This document shows, one piece after another, positions 9,932 through 21,751 of a DNA stretch of 64,000 nt (positions within the stretch are counted from its first letter, which is position 1; each line of letters starts with the position of its first letter). This DNA is from Lasiosphaeria ovina (lineage: Eukaryota; Ascomycota; Sordariomycetes; Sordariales; Lasiosphaeriaceae), in assembly GCA_033439765.1 (NCBI GenBank), contig JAULSN010000002.1, forward strand, positions 4,216,001-4,280,000. Direction: 5' to 3'. The notes under the pieces are model-generated. The model was not told the origin of the DNA. It made no database searches and saw only the letters and a list, made by a program, of their open reading frames with translations. Made by a program: the position numbers and the translations under genes.

Positions 9932-12900
9932 TCAAAGGTACATGCTCTTGGTGCGCGAATGGACCCTCCGGCCCTCGACCCGACGACGGAGCGTCTCCTC
10001 CCGCTTAAGGACGAGCTCGCACCACTTGCCTTTGGCACGCGACGCCGCAGCATCGTCGTCGAGCCCAGAGCCGCTGCCAAGGCTGTCGCGGCCGATGATC
10101 TCGGAAAGAACCTTCATCCAGCCGTCCTTGTCCTGGGTGCTGTCGGCATAAAAGTCAATGACTTCGCCGTTGTTGAACCGGATCCGGAAGCCCTCTTCCA
10201 CGAACATGTAGCCCTCCTCTTCCTCAGCAAAACCGGAGCGGCGACGCTTGCCACCCTTGCCCAGCGTCTCCTTCTCCAACAGCGCCCGCCGGTCGTCAAT
10301 CAACCTCTTGGCGTTGGCCAAGTTGATGGTGGCGCGCGGCTGCCGAGTCGCCTCGTGGTACGCAGTCAGCTTGGTTCCCACGAGCTTGAAATAGCGACGG
10401 CGCCAGTACTATGTGATAGTTAGCAAAACATGATTTCTCAGAGACAGGAAAATGCATCTGGTGCTTACCGGGCAGTCGCCGCCCTGTTGGCTAAGAGGTC
10501 CCTCCCAGTTCCGAGATAGGCGCTCCTCGGCCACCTTCATCTCTCGGATGCACGAGTTCATGCTCTTGGGCATGTCGTCCTCAGTAGATCCCTTGGGACG
10601 GGGCACAAAGAGCAGCTGGAGCTCCAGCTTTCCGATCTTGTAAGGCGCGCGGCGGACCACTGCAGTGTTTCCGCGCTTGCTCTTGACGCTCGAGGCGAAG
10701 CCAGCCTCCTCGGTTGCCCACTCATTGAAGGCGGCAACCTCGACCAGGTACGGTCTCCCAAAGCACTTCGTCTCGTGTTCCTTGAGGCACACGTAAGACC
10801 GAGCAAAACTGCCGTCCTCAGCAGCCAGTGGCGACAGCAGGTCCCAGGGAGTGGGCTGCGTATTCATCTGCCTGGCCTGGGCCTCGCGTTGTTGCTGTGC
10901 TTGGCGTTCCTCCTCTTCTCTGTGACGCAGCTCCATCTCCTTGCGCTTCCTCGGAGACGCAAACACTCTGCTGAAGGTTGACGTCTTTGGTTTGCTGATC
11001 TTAACAGGAGCTGGCGCAACCTTTTTAGGGGCCGGCTTTTCCAGCTTTACGTTCAACGTCAGCTGGAACTCCAAGTCGTTTGGCACGACCAGCTCAAATT
11101 CTTGCCCGATAGGCGCATTTCTTGCCAGCTCCAGCCAGGCCGTCGTAACACAATGGACTCCGTTGTCAAGCGTCAGGCTGAACCAAGTCCGTTCGTCTGT
11201 TTCTCTGGTAAGCAAAATGTCGAATATGCCTGCGTCTCATGGTTCACTTACTCTTTGGAATGGGCAAATCCAAGTCTTTGACACCCATCACCTTGACAAA
11301 TAGCCGGCCTCTCTCACCGCTATCCACAGTGGCCATCTCCGCGGCAATCTCTTCCTCGTTGAGTGTGTTCATTGCCACGGCGTTGCTTTCCTGGCCAGGC
11401 AATGGGGGAACTGGACCGGTGGCGGCGTGTCTCTTCCTAACGCTCCGCGCTCTTGGTTGGCCGTTCCAAGGCTCGACTGTCCATGACTGAGGACGGGTCT
11501 GTTTAACAGGCGAGTTTCCGGCCGACCGGCAAGAACGGAACTCGTCAGACTCCTTGTCGCTGGCAGCAACAAGCTTGGTGTTTTGGCGCATGAGGTATCC
11601 GCGCTGTTTGCGGGTAGTGATGTTAGTGTCTGGGGCTGGAAGTGCGGTCTTGTCTTGATCTGCAGACGCTTGTCCGCCAGATTCAATACGACGGTTATTA
11701 CTATTATGGAGTGAAGGAAACTGGTAGAAAGCAACCTTTTGTGCCTCAATAACCCTGTCAAAGTCCTTATCAAGACTAAGGCCGAGATCAAGATCTAGCG
11801 TTAGACTGCGCTTTTTGAAGCTCGGGTGGCGGTCCAGGAAGTCATCGCCGGTAGAGTCGGAGAAGTCGACCTCCATATCTCTCGACAAGCGACTACGGTG
11901 GCGCTCCGGAATCGGGGGCACAGGGACCTCGCGGCTGACATGGCGGCGGGCTTCGCGCATAGCCATGATGTCGGATGGCGTTGCCGAAGGTCGAGTCTTG
12001 AGCTTGGAGCCCGACGCCGACTTGATGGTTGCCAGCTGCTCCGGAATCGCGGGCGAGTCCCGGGCTTCCTCTTCCTCGCTATCAGATACAGGGTGGTGAA
12101 TGACAGACTCGGGAGTGCCGGGCTCGTCGTACTCGTCCTCTGGCTCGCCCCATCCAGACCCATCATACTCAGGCTTGGAAAGAGAGCCAGCCAGTGGTCG
12201 TTCAGGCGTCGATGGGCGTTGCATGTATGTCTGCACATCGGCCATCTTGTGCTTCTCGGGCTCACTAGTCTGTGTGGATTCATCTGTGGGTTTGGGCAAG
12301 ATGTAGGACTCGAAGCCCTTCGAGAAGTCATTCTCTTTGTTTTCCCCTGGCAGCTGGAGCGTCTCAGAGACGTCTGACTCTACCAGGGGCTCGGGAACAT
12401 CATTCGCCGGGCTTCCTGCCCGCGGGGTGGAGGCTTGGTCGTCCTCTGCTGCATCTTGGCTCATAGTGTTGGGCAGTTCATCGGCAGAATACTGGCTCTC
12501 GCTGTCGTCTTCAAGGCGCTCCTTCTCAGAAGTATTCACGCCGTGATTGTTCCGTTCATCAAGTTCATCATCCGGAGTCTCGGAGTTCCGGTACATATCA
12601 GTAATCGAATCGACATCATAGTCCTTATCGTGGTCTCGGTTGATAATAACACTGCCCTCTTCATCCTCCTCGTCGACATCATCTAGCATAGAATCCTCGG
12701 TGCTAGGGATTGGAACGTCAGGATCGTAGTGGAAAGGACGCTCTGGAGAAGAACTCGGAGCTGGCGAGGAAAAGTTGTAGTCCGACTCGCGCTCAAAGAG
12801 CTTGTTGCCATTGACGCGACGCATAATTGATTCACGCGAAATACGTGGAGGCAGTTGGTACTCTTCGAGGCCCGAGATATCGCCAATGGTGTCGTCTTCC

Positions 12901-14336
12901 TCGTTAGCGGGCTGCGCGCTGGGGCTTCTGGTATCGCGCTCGGGCGTCTGGCTCTCGGTACGATCGCGGGTACCGGCGCGTCGCATGCGACGCTCGCGCT
13001 GCTGCTCGGCCGCCGTCTTGCCATCGTCTGAAAGCATCATAAGCCTCAGGCGCTCTTCCAAGGGCATTCTGGTGTTGCCGATGTTCTGCATCTCTGACTT
13101 GGTGGTGGCAGCCGGCGGTGGCGAGGGGAGGCTCCTATGCGCCCCAAGCATACGTTCAGCGGTAGCAGAGAGGCCGTTGGAAGAAGTCGAGTGGCTCCTC
13201 GTCAGCTGGCCCGGAAGTGGTGGCAATGGCCTGTGCTCGCCGTTGGAGTTGGTCGAGTCAGTGCGGTTGTGCTGTGGCCTTGCCGTCGCTGGCGCATCTT
13301 CGGGCAGCGGGCTCTTCTCAAAGCGGTCGCTGGCGCCATCCTGTCTCCAGTCGTCAGGACCGACAACGGGAGTCTTGTCCGTGTCCTCGAGCGATGCATC
13401 AAAGCTGTCTTCGTTGTGACTATCTCCCTCGTGCATCACGTAATGCTCATCGTCGTCTTCGTCGTCCTCATTGGACTCGTAGCTGCCCTCCCTAGAGTTG
13501 CTACCGATGGAAGACAGATCTGGGGTGGCCAACTCATACTCGTTGACCTGGGGCGGTGCCGCGTCGAACGTGACGCTCTTGGCGTGGCGGTGGATGAACC
13601 TGCCTTCAGGCAAATCGTGCTCGTCGCCAGACGTGTCGGCGGACCAGCCCCCCGTCTCGGGATCGAAGCTGCTCTTGAATCGCGTCGTCGATAGCGACGA
13701 CTTTATTGGCGATTCCTGGTCCTTGCTGGGTGTCGCTGGGCGTACGGGCGACGACATCGGGGGCGGCAGCGAGGTAGCAGCGGGGCTATAGATGGGGATG
13801 TTGGTTTTGCTCTCGCTCCTGTGGTGTCCAAAGCCGCGCTGCTCTGAGCGCAGGCCACCGATGCCGGTGCCGCCGAAGGCATTGCCTTGGACCTTGGCCA
13901 GTGGGCGCTCGATTTGGGGGACCCTCGTGGGGTCGTATTCCTGCTTGTGCTCGAGCGCAAGAATGTTACTGTTCTTGACGCGCGATGCCTTCTGCAGACG
14001 CTCAATTGAGGAGCGTCGCGTCGGCGAGGGCGAGCCGGAGCGGGTACTGCCGTACAGGGTGTTTTCCGAGCTGAAGCCGCGATTCTGCCAGAAGAGGCGC
14101 GGCGAGGTGGTGCCGTCCATGGGCGACGACTGGAAGGGAGATGAGTCTGGGTTCATTGACATTTTCTGGACGGAGTCGTCAGCGGGCTGGAGTTTAATGG
14201 GGGAAGCTCGCTGCGATGGTTGTCTTCTTACCTTTGTTGGCTGATTCCAGCTGGGCGAATTGCGCCGATGCTCCATTGGCGATATCTCAGATAGCGGCCT
14301 GGGGATGGCACTCGCGGGCTTGGTTGGGGATGACAT
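9932..14336 (-). CDS. bud4: Bud4/anillin-like septation landmark protein
   Basis: Scaffold that marks septum sites with septins and the Rho4 module in filamentous fungi, and the axial bud site in yeast; cortical. Inferred exons: 14336-11252, 11196-10469 and 10408-9932, giving 1429 aa (yeast Bud4 is 1447 aa). The N-terminus holds the conserved motif SRVKNSNILALEHKQEYDPT. A long acidic, S/P-rich disordered region follows. Then come the anillin-homology block (WFSLTLDNGVHCVTTAWLEL, FELVVPNDLEFQLTL) and a C-terminal PH domain (YWRRRYFKLVGTKLTAYHE, RIRFNNGEVIDFYAD, KDGWMKVL). The acceptor at 11197 is chosen because it gives PIPKNERTWFSL in phase. A further 66 nt intron at 14231-14166 is plausible (GTAAGA donor, GCTGAC branch, CCAG acceptor). 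It is stop-free and in phase, and removing it gives 1407 aa. Confidence 0.93.
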
Positions 14337-15994
14337 GGTGTTGCTCTTTGTCAGGCGCAGCGGATGAACCTGGATACGGCGCGCAATCGATGTCAGCAGC
14401 GAGCAGAGACGAGGATGTGAATTTGTAGCCCCAAATGAGGCAATGGGAAGCTGGGAGCGCGACGCACCGGGTCCTCCGTTGCCATGCTCGGGCGCTGTTA
14501 CTCTGTTTGGGAGCTTCAGACAGTCTTGCGATCCGCTACAAGGAGATCATAGCCGTCCCGTTTTGGCAATAGAGATTTCTTATTTTGGCGGCGGGTGGAT
14601 GCGCAAGTGCTGGGTACTGCGCAGAACAAAGTTGACGCAGCAGCTGGTCGGTGCAGGTAAGCCCTGGAAGGCAGGCGCGAACGACGCTGTGTTTTTTCTG
14701 GATTGTTTACTTCCAGTTGGTTGACTGTGAGTGACTTGACCTCGATGTGATATCGATACGTCGGGGGAAAAGAAGGTACTGCCGCTATAAGCGAGTCTGA
14801 TATTGGTGGATGGTGTATTGGGCAGGCCGTGGTCGAAAGAGACGGGAGGTTGATGAGGATGCCAGCGGCCGCGGGACGCTGGTGGTTGTGCTTGCTTGTT
14901 TAAGGCAGCGTCTCGCTTTGCGCTGCGCCCACTCTCGGCCCTGATTGGCCAGCCAGGGTAAACAAGAGCAGTGACCCCTCGTTCGCTCTTTTGCGCTGTT
15001 GCTGTAGCAACTTAGACGACCTTGCAGCTGCGCCTGCCGTTCGCCTAACTCCTGCCGCAAAACTTAGAAACCCCGCACCCACCGACTACTTCAGGTTCCA
15101 TTTCTGTTTGACCCCGGCCGTCTTTTCCACGCCAGCACCCGCTCCAATTAATTAATGTGCAACTGCAGGTGCTTTTTATCACATTGAGGACCGGGAAACG
15201 CCTGTGAAAATTATTTGTTCGGGACGGCTTTGCGCGTCTGCGCCTTTTGTCGAGTACGTCTTCCATCGCCCGCCCGACATCTGCACTTTGCGCAATCGAC
15301 GGACTACGGATAATTACCAGCCTTAGGTGTCTCAGCCACTGAGCTCTGCGCTCTGCGGAGCTGGCTGATGAGCCGGACGGCACAAGACAGCGAGACTGCA
15401 AAGACAATGACAATCTGTACTTTCTAGAAATAGGTTCTCACTTGGAAGCAGCTCCCGCATGTCAGCAAAATGCCGTGCGATCAAGGGAGGAAATCCGGGT
15501 CGCAGTCCGTTCCCAACGCCTGGGTATTGTCGGGTGGCATTTAGGTGTGGTTGCCTTCCATGTTTAAAACACTCATCTCATCCGGCGCCTTGCCTATCTG
15601 GGCTCTGTTACTGTCTTGTTGGTACAACGGATACAACACCAAGGCTTGCAGCAAGGTACTACAACATTCAAATGCAGCCAGAGCCAAGGCACGGTAGTCC
15701 GTACGCTAGGCAGTGGTATAAAAGGAGGTGTTTTGTTTTCTATCTCTCTCCCGTGTAGCTACCTCACCTATAACGATCCGAGCCATAACGATTGGAAAAT
15801 AGTGGGGTAAAATGAAGCAAAAATGGGTCGGAGAGAAATAAATGGGTCTAAATTTATATGGCATTCCCTTCGTATAGCGATATTAAGCTAGTTTGAAGGG
15901 TGGACACTAAGCCTCTTTGGGACGGACCCACTCTAAATCTGTCTGGCCCCACTAACTGCCTAATTAGGGGCTAATCTTTAACGATAACCTCTTA
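14337..15994. other. Gap between bud4 start and pop3 3' end
   Basis: The left part (14337 to about 15450) is the bud4 promoter/leader side. The right part (about 15760-15994) is an AT-rich island, unlike its surroundings, reaching the pop3 stop codon. Nothing in it is recognised as coding. Confidence 0.6.
15760..15994. other. AT-rich island, possible element remnant
   Basis: Base composition changes abruptly to AT-rich here. Near-repeated short words flank it: TATAACGATC near 15767, ATAACGATT near 15785 and TTAACGATC near 15994. They are in direct, not inverted, orientation, so I cannot claim a terminal-inverted-repeat transposon. A degenerate transposon piece is possible but unproven. Confidence 0.3.
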
Positions 15995-16901
15995 TTAACG
16001 ATCAGAATCGGGGTGCCGCCCACTATCGTTACTTGCAGGTCTTACTGTAATAGAATACCGAGGTGGTCTCGGCTTCTTGGACCCGACGGCGGTCTGGACG
16101 GCATCTATCTTGGTCTCGAGGAAATGGCCGCTACGGGATTCCTCCAGCCACGCAATCTCGACGGGGGACACGTGCTCGCGCACGAAATCGACCAGCCCTT
16201 TGGCCTGCGGCGCATCTTCCCGGAGGGCAATGCTCGAGACCCGGGGGATCCCGAGCGCAGCCGACAGCCGCTCTTCGCACGACTTGGAGAAGCCGACCAG
16301 CCTGATGGCTTTTCCCGCCGGCTGCGACTTGGACGCAAGCGCGGCCATCTGGGGGAAGTGGCAGTGGAAGGCTGACGACTGGCCGGAGCGAGCCACGAAA
16401 ACAATGCTGTAGGTGGCTGGTGTCTTTTTCGAGGTTGCCGCCTCATCCGGGGCGAGTTCTGCGTCGCCTGCTCGGCCTATCACGGCCTGCAGGTTTCTTG
16501 AGATGGCGGACAGCCCGACGTCGACGTAGGCAGACAACTCTGGAACAGGCCGGGCCGAAGGTGCTGCTGCTGCTGCAGCGACACCCGGTGCTTCGGGCTT
16601 CCGTAAACGCTTTCGCCGCCCTTTGGACGGCGTGACGTATGACTTCCGGTGCTCCCCAAGAGGCACGAGAAGACTATAGTTTGTCAGTACGGGGCGCGAT
16701 ACAAGGAGTAGACAACAGGTAGGGGGTTTGACATACCGACAAAGAAGCTCTAGAATGGTATCTTGATCTTCCTGGCTGATCTGTGGCCTGTATGATGCAG
16801 TGAGTAAATGGTACAGTGTAACGAGTTGGGTATTAAAGCGCTTACCACTCAACAGCAGAATAGGGGGTGTCCAGCCGGTGAACAATCTTCTTGCGGTCCA
16901 T
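15995..16901 (-). CDS. pop3: RNase P/MRP subunit Pop3
   Basis: Protein subunit of nuclear RNase P and RNase MRP, which mature tRNA 5' ends and pre-rRNA; the fold is related to L7Ae-type proteins. Inferred exons on the minus strand: 16901-16846, 16787-16737 and 16673-15995, giving 261 aa, close to yeast Pop3 in scale. The start MDRKKIVHRLDTPYSAVEWP and the following QISQEDQDTILELLCRLLVP appear only after both short introns (58 and 63 nt) are removed, which supports the model. A basic segment (KGRRKRLRKP), an alanine run and the L7Ae-like C-terminal half (YSIVFVARSGQ, IRLVGFSKSCEERLSAALG) follow. It runs tandem with bud4. The family call rests on the N-terminal motif and overall layout. Confidence 0.85.
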
Positions 16902-17596
16902 GGCCAAGGCAGAGCTTCTGGAATCCGTGCTCGCTTGGAACAGTAAGTAGTGCAGGAATGGAATCAAGCACGGAGTTATTATTGTCGTTTCCGCTAGCTG
17001 TGCAAGTCTTGGCTTTTGCAAAGAAGACAAGCTAAAGAAAGCAACAAGGCAAAATAAGATTGATTTTGCAGCGCAGCAAAGGCGTAGATGCTTCGCTCGC
17101 CCAGTATCTGAATTATTTCCCTTTCAACGTTTCCTTCTCTTCTCGTGGTTGATTTCTTGCGAAAGTTAGTTCAAGGACGTGCAGGAATGTGGTTGGCGCG
17201 CCTTGACGATCTTGCAGAATTGATGTCAAACTCTTACCTGGTAAGGGTCTGGATTGAAAGTAAACGACAGGAGTTGTGGGGTTACTTTACAGCGCTTGCA
17301 GAGCAAGTACGAATACAGATTGGTACGGTCAATACATACGGGAATACCAGGTAAACGCTTGGGTCACCTGTCCCAAGGCACCGGACCGACAATCAGAAAG
17401 AGGTGTGGGCCGGTAGCTTAGCCGACAGGGGATGCGGATGGATGAATCACTTGTGGTGGACTTTTAAGTCTTGGCATTACCAGGTTTATACAAAGGCCTG
17501 GCTGCTCGGTTTGCACAGACTACGGGGGGGAGGGAAACCAGGTTAGAGGCGTCATTGCACCCTCAGTCCAGTCCGAATCGAGGTGGTTAATGGATT
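16902..17596. other. Gap between pop3 start and J-protein 3' end
   Basis: The pop3 promoter and the 3' flank of the J-protein gene. I see no gene, RNA or notable repeat; the short open frames have no family features. Confidence 0.6.
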
Positions 17597-18464
17597 TCAG
17601 CCAATGGGCTTCAGCTTCTTCTTCTTCTTCTTGTCGCCGTCGCCGCCAGTCTTGCCTTTCTGGAACTGGCGCCAGCTATCGATGCGCTGGTCGCGGGTGG
17701 CCTCCCAGTCCACCTCGTGCTGGCGCTTGCGCTTGCGCACCTCGAGCTCCTCGTCGGCGCGGCGCTGCTCGCGGCCCTCCTCCTGCATCTGGGCGCGCAG
17801 CTGGCGCTGGCGGCGCTTCTCGTTGTCGATCAGCACCTCGACCGTCTTCTCGCGCCACTTCTTGTCGAACTCGGGGGTCCGCAGCTCGGGACTGTCCACG
17901 TTCCACTTGTTCTCGCGCATCAGCAGCATGCGCGCGTCCGCAATAGCCTCGTCCAGCGTCTGGCGGTGCTTCTCGTCCATGAGCTCCGTCTGGGCTTTCT
18001 TGAGACGGTCGAAGGCATCCGGCGCCAGCGGATTCTTAGTCTTGTCTGGATGGATCAGCAACGATTTTTTGCGGTACATGTTCTTGATGTCTGATTCAGG
18101 GACGCCAGGCTTCAGTCCCAAGACGGCATATCTGTTTTGCGAGTGTCAGCCAGGCTGCAAGTCGCGAAGGCGTTGCGCGCGGCAGCAGAGGGGGGCCCCA
18201 GGTGCCACAACGGGGCGAGCCAGAGAGCAGGACGGGCGTCGGTAAAACGTACGCATCGAGTCTGAATTCCTTCAGAATTCGGTCGATTTCGGCGTCCTGA
18301 AATGAAGGCCATAGTCAGCAACAGGATCGAACTTGGTAGAGCAAATAATGATGGGAATCTGAACCCACCTTCTCCCACTCCTTGGCCTCCGACTCCAACA
18401 CCTCCAAAGCATCTCGATCGTCGACCGGCTCTTCCTGCTTGGTCTCATCTTTCTTGGTCGCCAT
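17597..18464 (-). CDS. J-domain protein of the DNAJC8/Spf31 type
   Basis: Homologous in layout to human DNAJC8 and fission-yeast Spf31, J proteins associated with the spliceosome that recruit Hsp70; likely nuclear. Exons inferred on the minus strand: 18464-18369, 18296-18253 and 18131-17597, giving 224 aa. An acidic N-terminus (MATKKDETKQEEP) is followed by DAEIDRILKEF and then a J domain starting AYAVLGLKPGVPESDIKNMY. The HPD catalytic tripeptide is present in LLIHPDKTKNPLAPDAF. A long charged helix (KKWREKTVEVLIDNEKRRQR) and a poly-lysine tail follow. The joins at GTGGGT/TTCAG and GTACGT/ACAG restore RLDAYAVLG exactly. Head-to-head with dbp10, so probably co-regulated with it. Confidence 0.9.
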
Positions 18465-18884
18465 TTTTGCCTGCGGTTTATATCTTCGTCTCGAAAAGTG
18501 CCTAGGACAGCGCAGCGGCAGAGAGGTAGTTGAGAATTGATGGCCGAGAGTTTAGTCGTGCGGACGTGTGATGTTGAAGGAAGGTGAGTGACCGCAGCGG
18601 CAGGCGGCAGCTATTGTACTGTACATACAGTACTGTGACAAGTGGTTAAGGTACCTTACGCGCCTGCAGCTTGCATGCGGCGATAAGCGATAAGCGATAA
18701 GTGGAGTTTAAGAAGTCCCCGCTAGGAAAAAAAATTGGCGGGACTCGCCAATTGCGCAACGAGTGGGTTTCCCTGAGAGAGAAGAAAAAGCAAGGTACGG
18801 TACCTATATTGCTTCGTGTAGAAGAGAGAGAAATTGACGACTCTGTACCGAACTTTCCCAGCAAAACAGCCGCACTCGTACACG
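18465..18884. promoter_or_regulatory. Bidirectional promoter, J-protein / dbp10
   Basis: Only 420 bp separate the two start codons. It carries three tandem GATAAGC units (18682-18701) and, just upstream, an imperfect inverted repeat around TACTGTACATACAGTACTG (18617-18635). Shared promoters between ribosome- and RNA-biogenesis genes are common in fungi. Control by a GATA factor is inferred only from the motif. Confidence 0.65.
18682..18701 (+). promoter_or_regulatory. Triple GATAAGC tandem (GATA-factor-like sites)
   Basis: GATAAG occurs at 18682, 18689 and 18696 with exact 7 bp spacing. Each copy matches the HGATAR core bound by fungal GATA factors such as the AreA/Nit2 and SreA families. 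No binding evidence is available. Confidence 0.6.
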
Positions 18885-21751
18885 ATGCCGAGACGAAGCC
18901 CGTCTCCAGCACGGTCCGAGAATGAAGTCGACATTGCAGACGATTTGTATGTCGACGACGGCGACGACGACGAAGTACCGGCCGGCTTTGGAAAAAACGG
19001 AAAAAAAAAGAAAAAGGCAGCAGCTTCGGCCCTCGACCTTGACTTCAACGACTTGCTAGGCGGTAACGGCAATGGCGGTGACGGCGACTGGGAAGACGAT
19101 GGCGACGAGGCCTTCATTGCCTCGCGCCAGAGGAGCTCCAACAGGAAAGCGTCGAATGCGCCGGGAAAGTCGGCCAAGAAGGGCGGCGGTTTCCAAGCAA
19201 TGGGTAAGTAGTCCTCTCCTTGTCCCCAGTAAGATGAAGATGGGATATGGAGCTCACACATTTCGCCCTCCGCGCAGGGCTCAGCGCCAACGTCTTGAAG
19301 GCCATCACCAAGAAGGGCTACCAGGTCCCCACGCCCATTCAGCGCAAGGCGATCCCCCTGGTTCTCGAGCGAAAGGATGTCGTGGGCATGGCCAGGACAG
19401 GTTCCGGAAAGACGGCCGCCTTCGTTATCCCCATGATCGAGCGTCTCAAGGGCCACAGCCCCAGGGTCGGCGCGAGAGCCCTCATCCTCTCGCCGTCACG
19501 CGAGCTCGCCCTGCAAACGTTGAAGGTCGTCAAGGAGTTCGGTAAGGGAACCGACCTAAAGGCTGTCCTGGTTGTCGGAGGTGACAGCTTGGAGGAGCAG
19601 TTCGGCCTCATGACGGCCAATCCAGACATTATCATCGCAACCCCCGGTCGTTTCCTGCATTTAAAGGTCGAGATGGGACTGAATCTCTCCTCCATCAAAT
19701 ACGTCGTCTTTGACGAAGCCGATCGCCTTTTCGAGATGGGCTTTGCTGCCCAGCTTACAGAGATTCTGCACGCCTTGCCACCGTCCCGGCAGACGCTGCT
19801 ATTTTCCGCCACCCTCCCGTCGTCTCTCGTCGAGTTTGCTAGAGCAGGTCTGCAAGACCCCAGCCTAGTCAGACTCGATGCCGAGACCAAGGTGTCCCCC
19901 GACCTCGAGAGCGCCTTTTTTTCAATTAAAGGGGGTGAAAAAGAGGGCGCCCTCCTCCATATTCTCCACGACGTGATCAAGATGCCCATGGGGCTCCCGG
20001 CAGGCGTCAGGAACGAGGAAGAGGACTACTCCAAGAAAAGGAAGCGCGGCCCTGATAGGCCAAATCCAAAGGAAAAGCCGACGGAGCATTCGACAATCAT
20101 CTTCACCGCCACGAAGCATCACGTCGACTATCTTACACAGCTGTTGCGGCACGCGGGGTTTGCCGTGTCCTACGTATACGGTTCGCTCGACCAGACTGCA
20201 CGTATGATGCAGGTCGATGACTTCCGCAGGGGAAGGACGAACATTCTTGTCGTGACAGACGTGGCAGCCCGTGGTATCGATATTCCAGTTCTCGCCAATG
20301 TCATCAACTACGACTTTCCTCCTCAGCCCAAGATCTTCGTTCATCGTGTTGGTCGAACAGCTCGTGCTGGCCAGCGCGGTTGGGCTTTCGGCCTGGTTCG
20401 GGATGTCGATCTCCCCTATCTTGTTGACTTGCAGCTCTTCCTCAGCAGGAGGCTAGTTGTTGGCCAGGATACAAAGGACCCTTCCTTTGCCCAGGACGTT
20501 GTCATCGGCACATTGAAGAGAAACGACGTCGAGTCAAATGTAGAGTGGGTAAAAAAAGTGATAGACGAAAGCGATGACATCAGAGCGCTCCGGGGCGTGT
20601 CGGTCAAGGCCGAGAAGCTGTACATGAGGACGCGCAACTCGGCCGCAAGCTCGAGCGCGAAGAGGGCTCGTGAAATAATGTCGACGAGAAGCTGGGCACA
20701 ACTCCACCCGCTTTTTGGAGACGACGCTGCCCATGCCGAAGAGGCTCGGGATAGCCTGCTCACCAAAATCAGCCTGTTTAAGCCGCAAGAAACAGTCTTT
20801 GAGCTTGGCCCCAAGGGCAAATCAACTCGGAACAAGGCAGCCGAAGTCATACGAAGTATCAGGGCAAAGATGCCGCTGCGAAAGACGAAGATGGATGACG
20901 ACGACGCCGAGGACGCCATCGAGTATGACTCGTCGTCTGAAGCAGGCGGGAATGAATTCGAAGAGTTTGGGGAGGAGGGTGGTGTTAAGGTCGGCAACGA
21001 GGGCCCTGGCAAAGACGATGACTATGAGGACGATGATGACGACAGCGACGACGAAGTTGAAGTCACAGTTTCCAAGACGGCAGTATCCAGGAAGGGGAGG
21101 TCGACATTCGAGGACCCAGAGGTGTTCATGTCATACTTGCCGCGCACAAACAGCGCGGCTGAGGAGCGGGCATACGGCGTGCACTCGGGCTCGCAGAACT
21201 CCAGCTTCATCGAGGCGGCGCGCGACGTGGCCATGGACCTAACCAACGACGACGGCGCCAAGACGTTTGGCATGCCGGCGCGGGCCAAGTTGCGTTGGGA
21301 CAAGAAGCAGAGCAAGTACGTGGCGCGCGTCAACGACGACGACGGCTCTCGCGGCGCCAAGATGATACGCGGCGAGAGCGGCGTCAAGATTGCGGCCAGT
21401 TTCCAGAGCGGCCGGTTCGACAAGTGGCGCAAGGCGCAACGCGTCAGCCGCCCTCACGTGGGCGAGACCGAGAAGCCCAACCACATCCGCAACTTTGGCG
21501 CCCAGCCCGGCGTCACCCGCTTCAAGCACAACGCGGAGCGCGCCCCCAAGGACGCCGACAAATTCCGCGATGACTACCACGTCCGCAAGAAGCGCGTCGC
21601 CGAGGCCAAGGAGAACCGCGTCGGCAAGTACCGCGACGGCGAGGGCAGCAAGCGCGAGCTCAAGTCGGCTGTCGACATCCGCAAGGCCCGCCAGATCAAG
21701 GAGCAGAAGATGGCCAAGAACGCGAGGCCGACCAAGAGGGTCAAGAGGTGA
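18885..21751 (+). CDS. dbp10: DEAD-box RNA helicase Dbp10
   Basis: ATP-dependent RNA helicase acting in the nucleolus in 60S ribosomal-subunit assembly. Exons 18885-19203 and 19278-21751, giving 930 aa (yeast Dbp10 is 995 aa). All helicase motifs are visible: Q motif (GYQVPTPIQ), motif I ARTGSGKT at 145-152, [17 protein letters not shown] at 252-255, SAT in [31 protein letters not shown] and [10 protein letters not shown]. The C-terminus has acidic runs and then a lysine/arginine-rich tail typical of Dbp10, including [11 protein letters not shown]. The start [16 protein letters not shown] is the first ATG in the exon 1 frame that follows the promoter; a non-ATG extension is not supported. The 74 nt intron uses GTAAGT and CGCAG. 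Confidence 0.96.
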
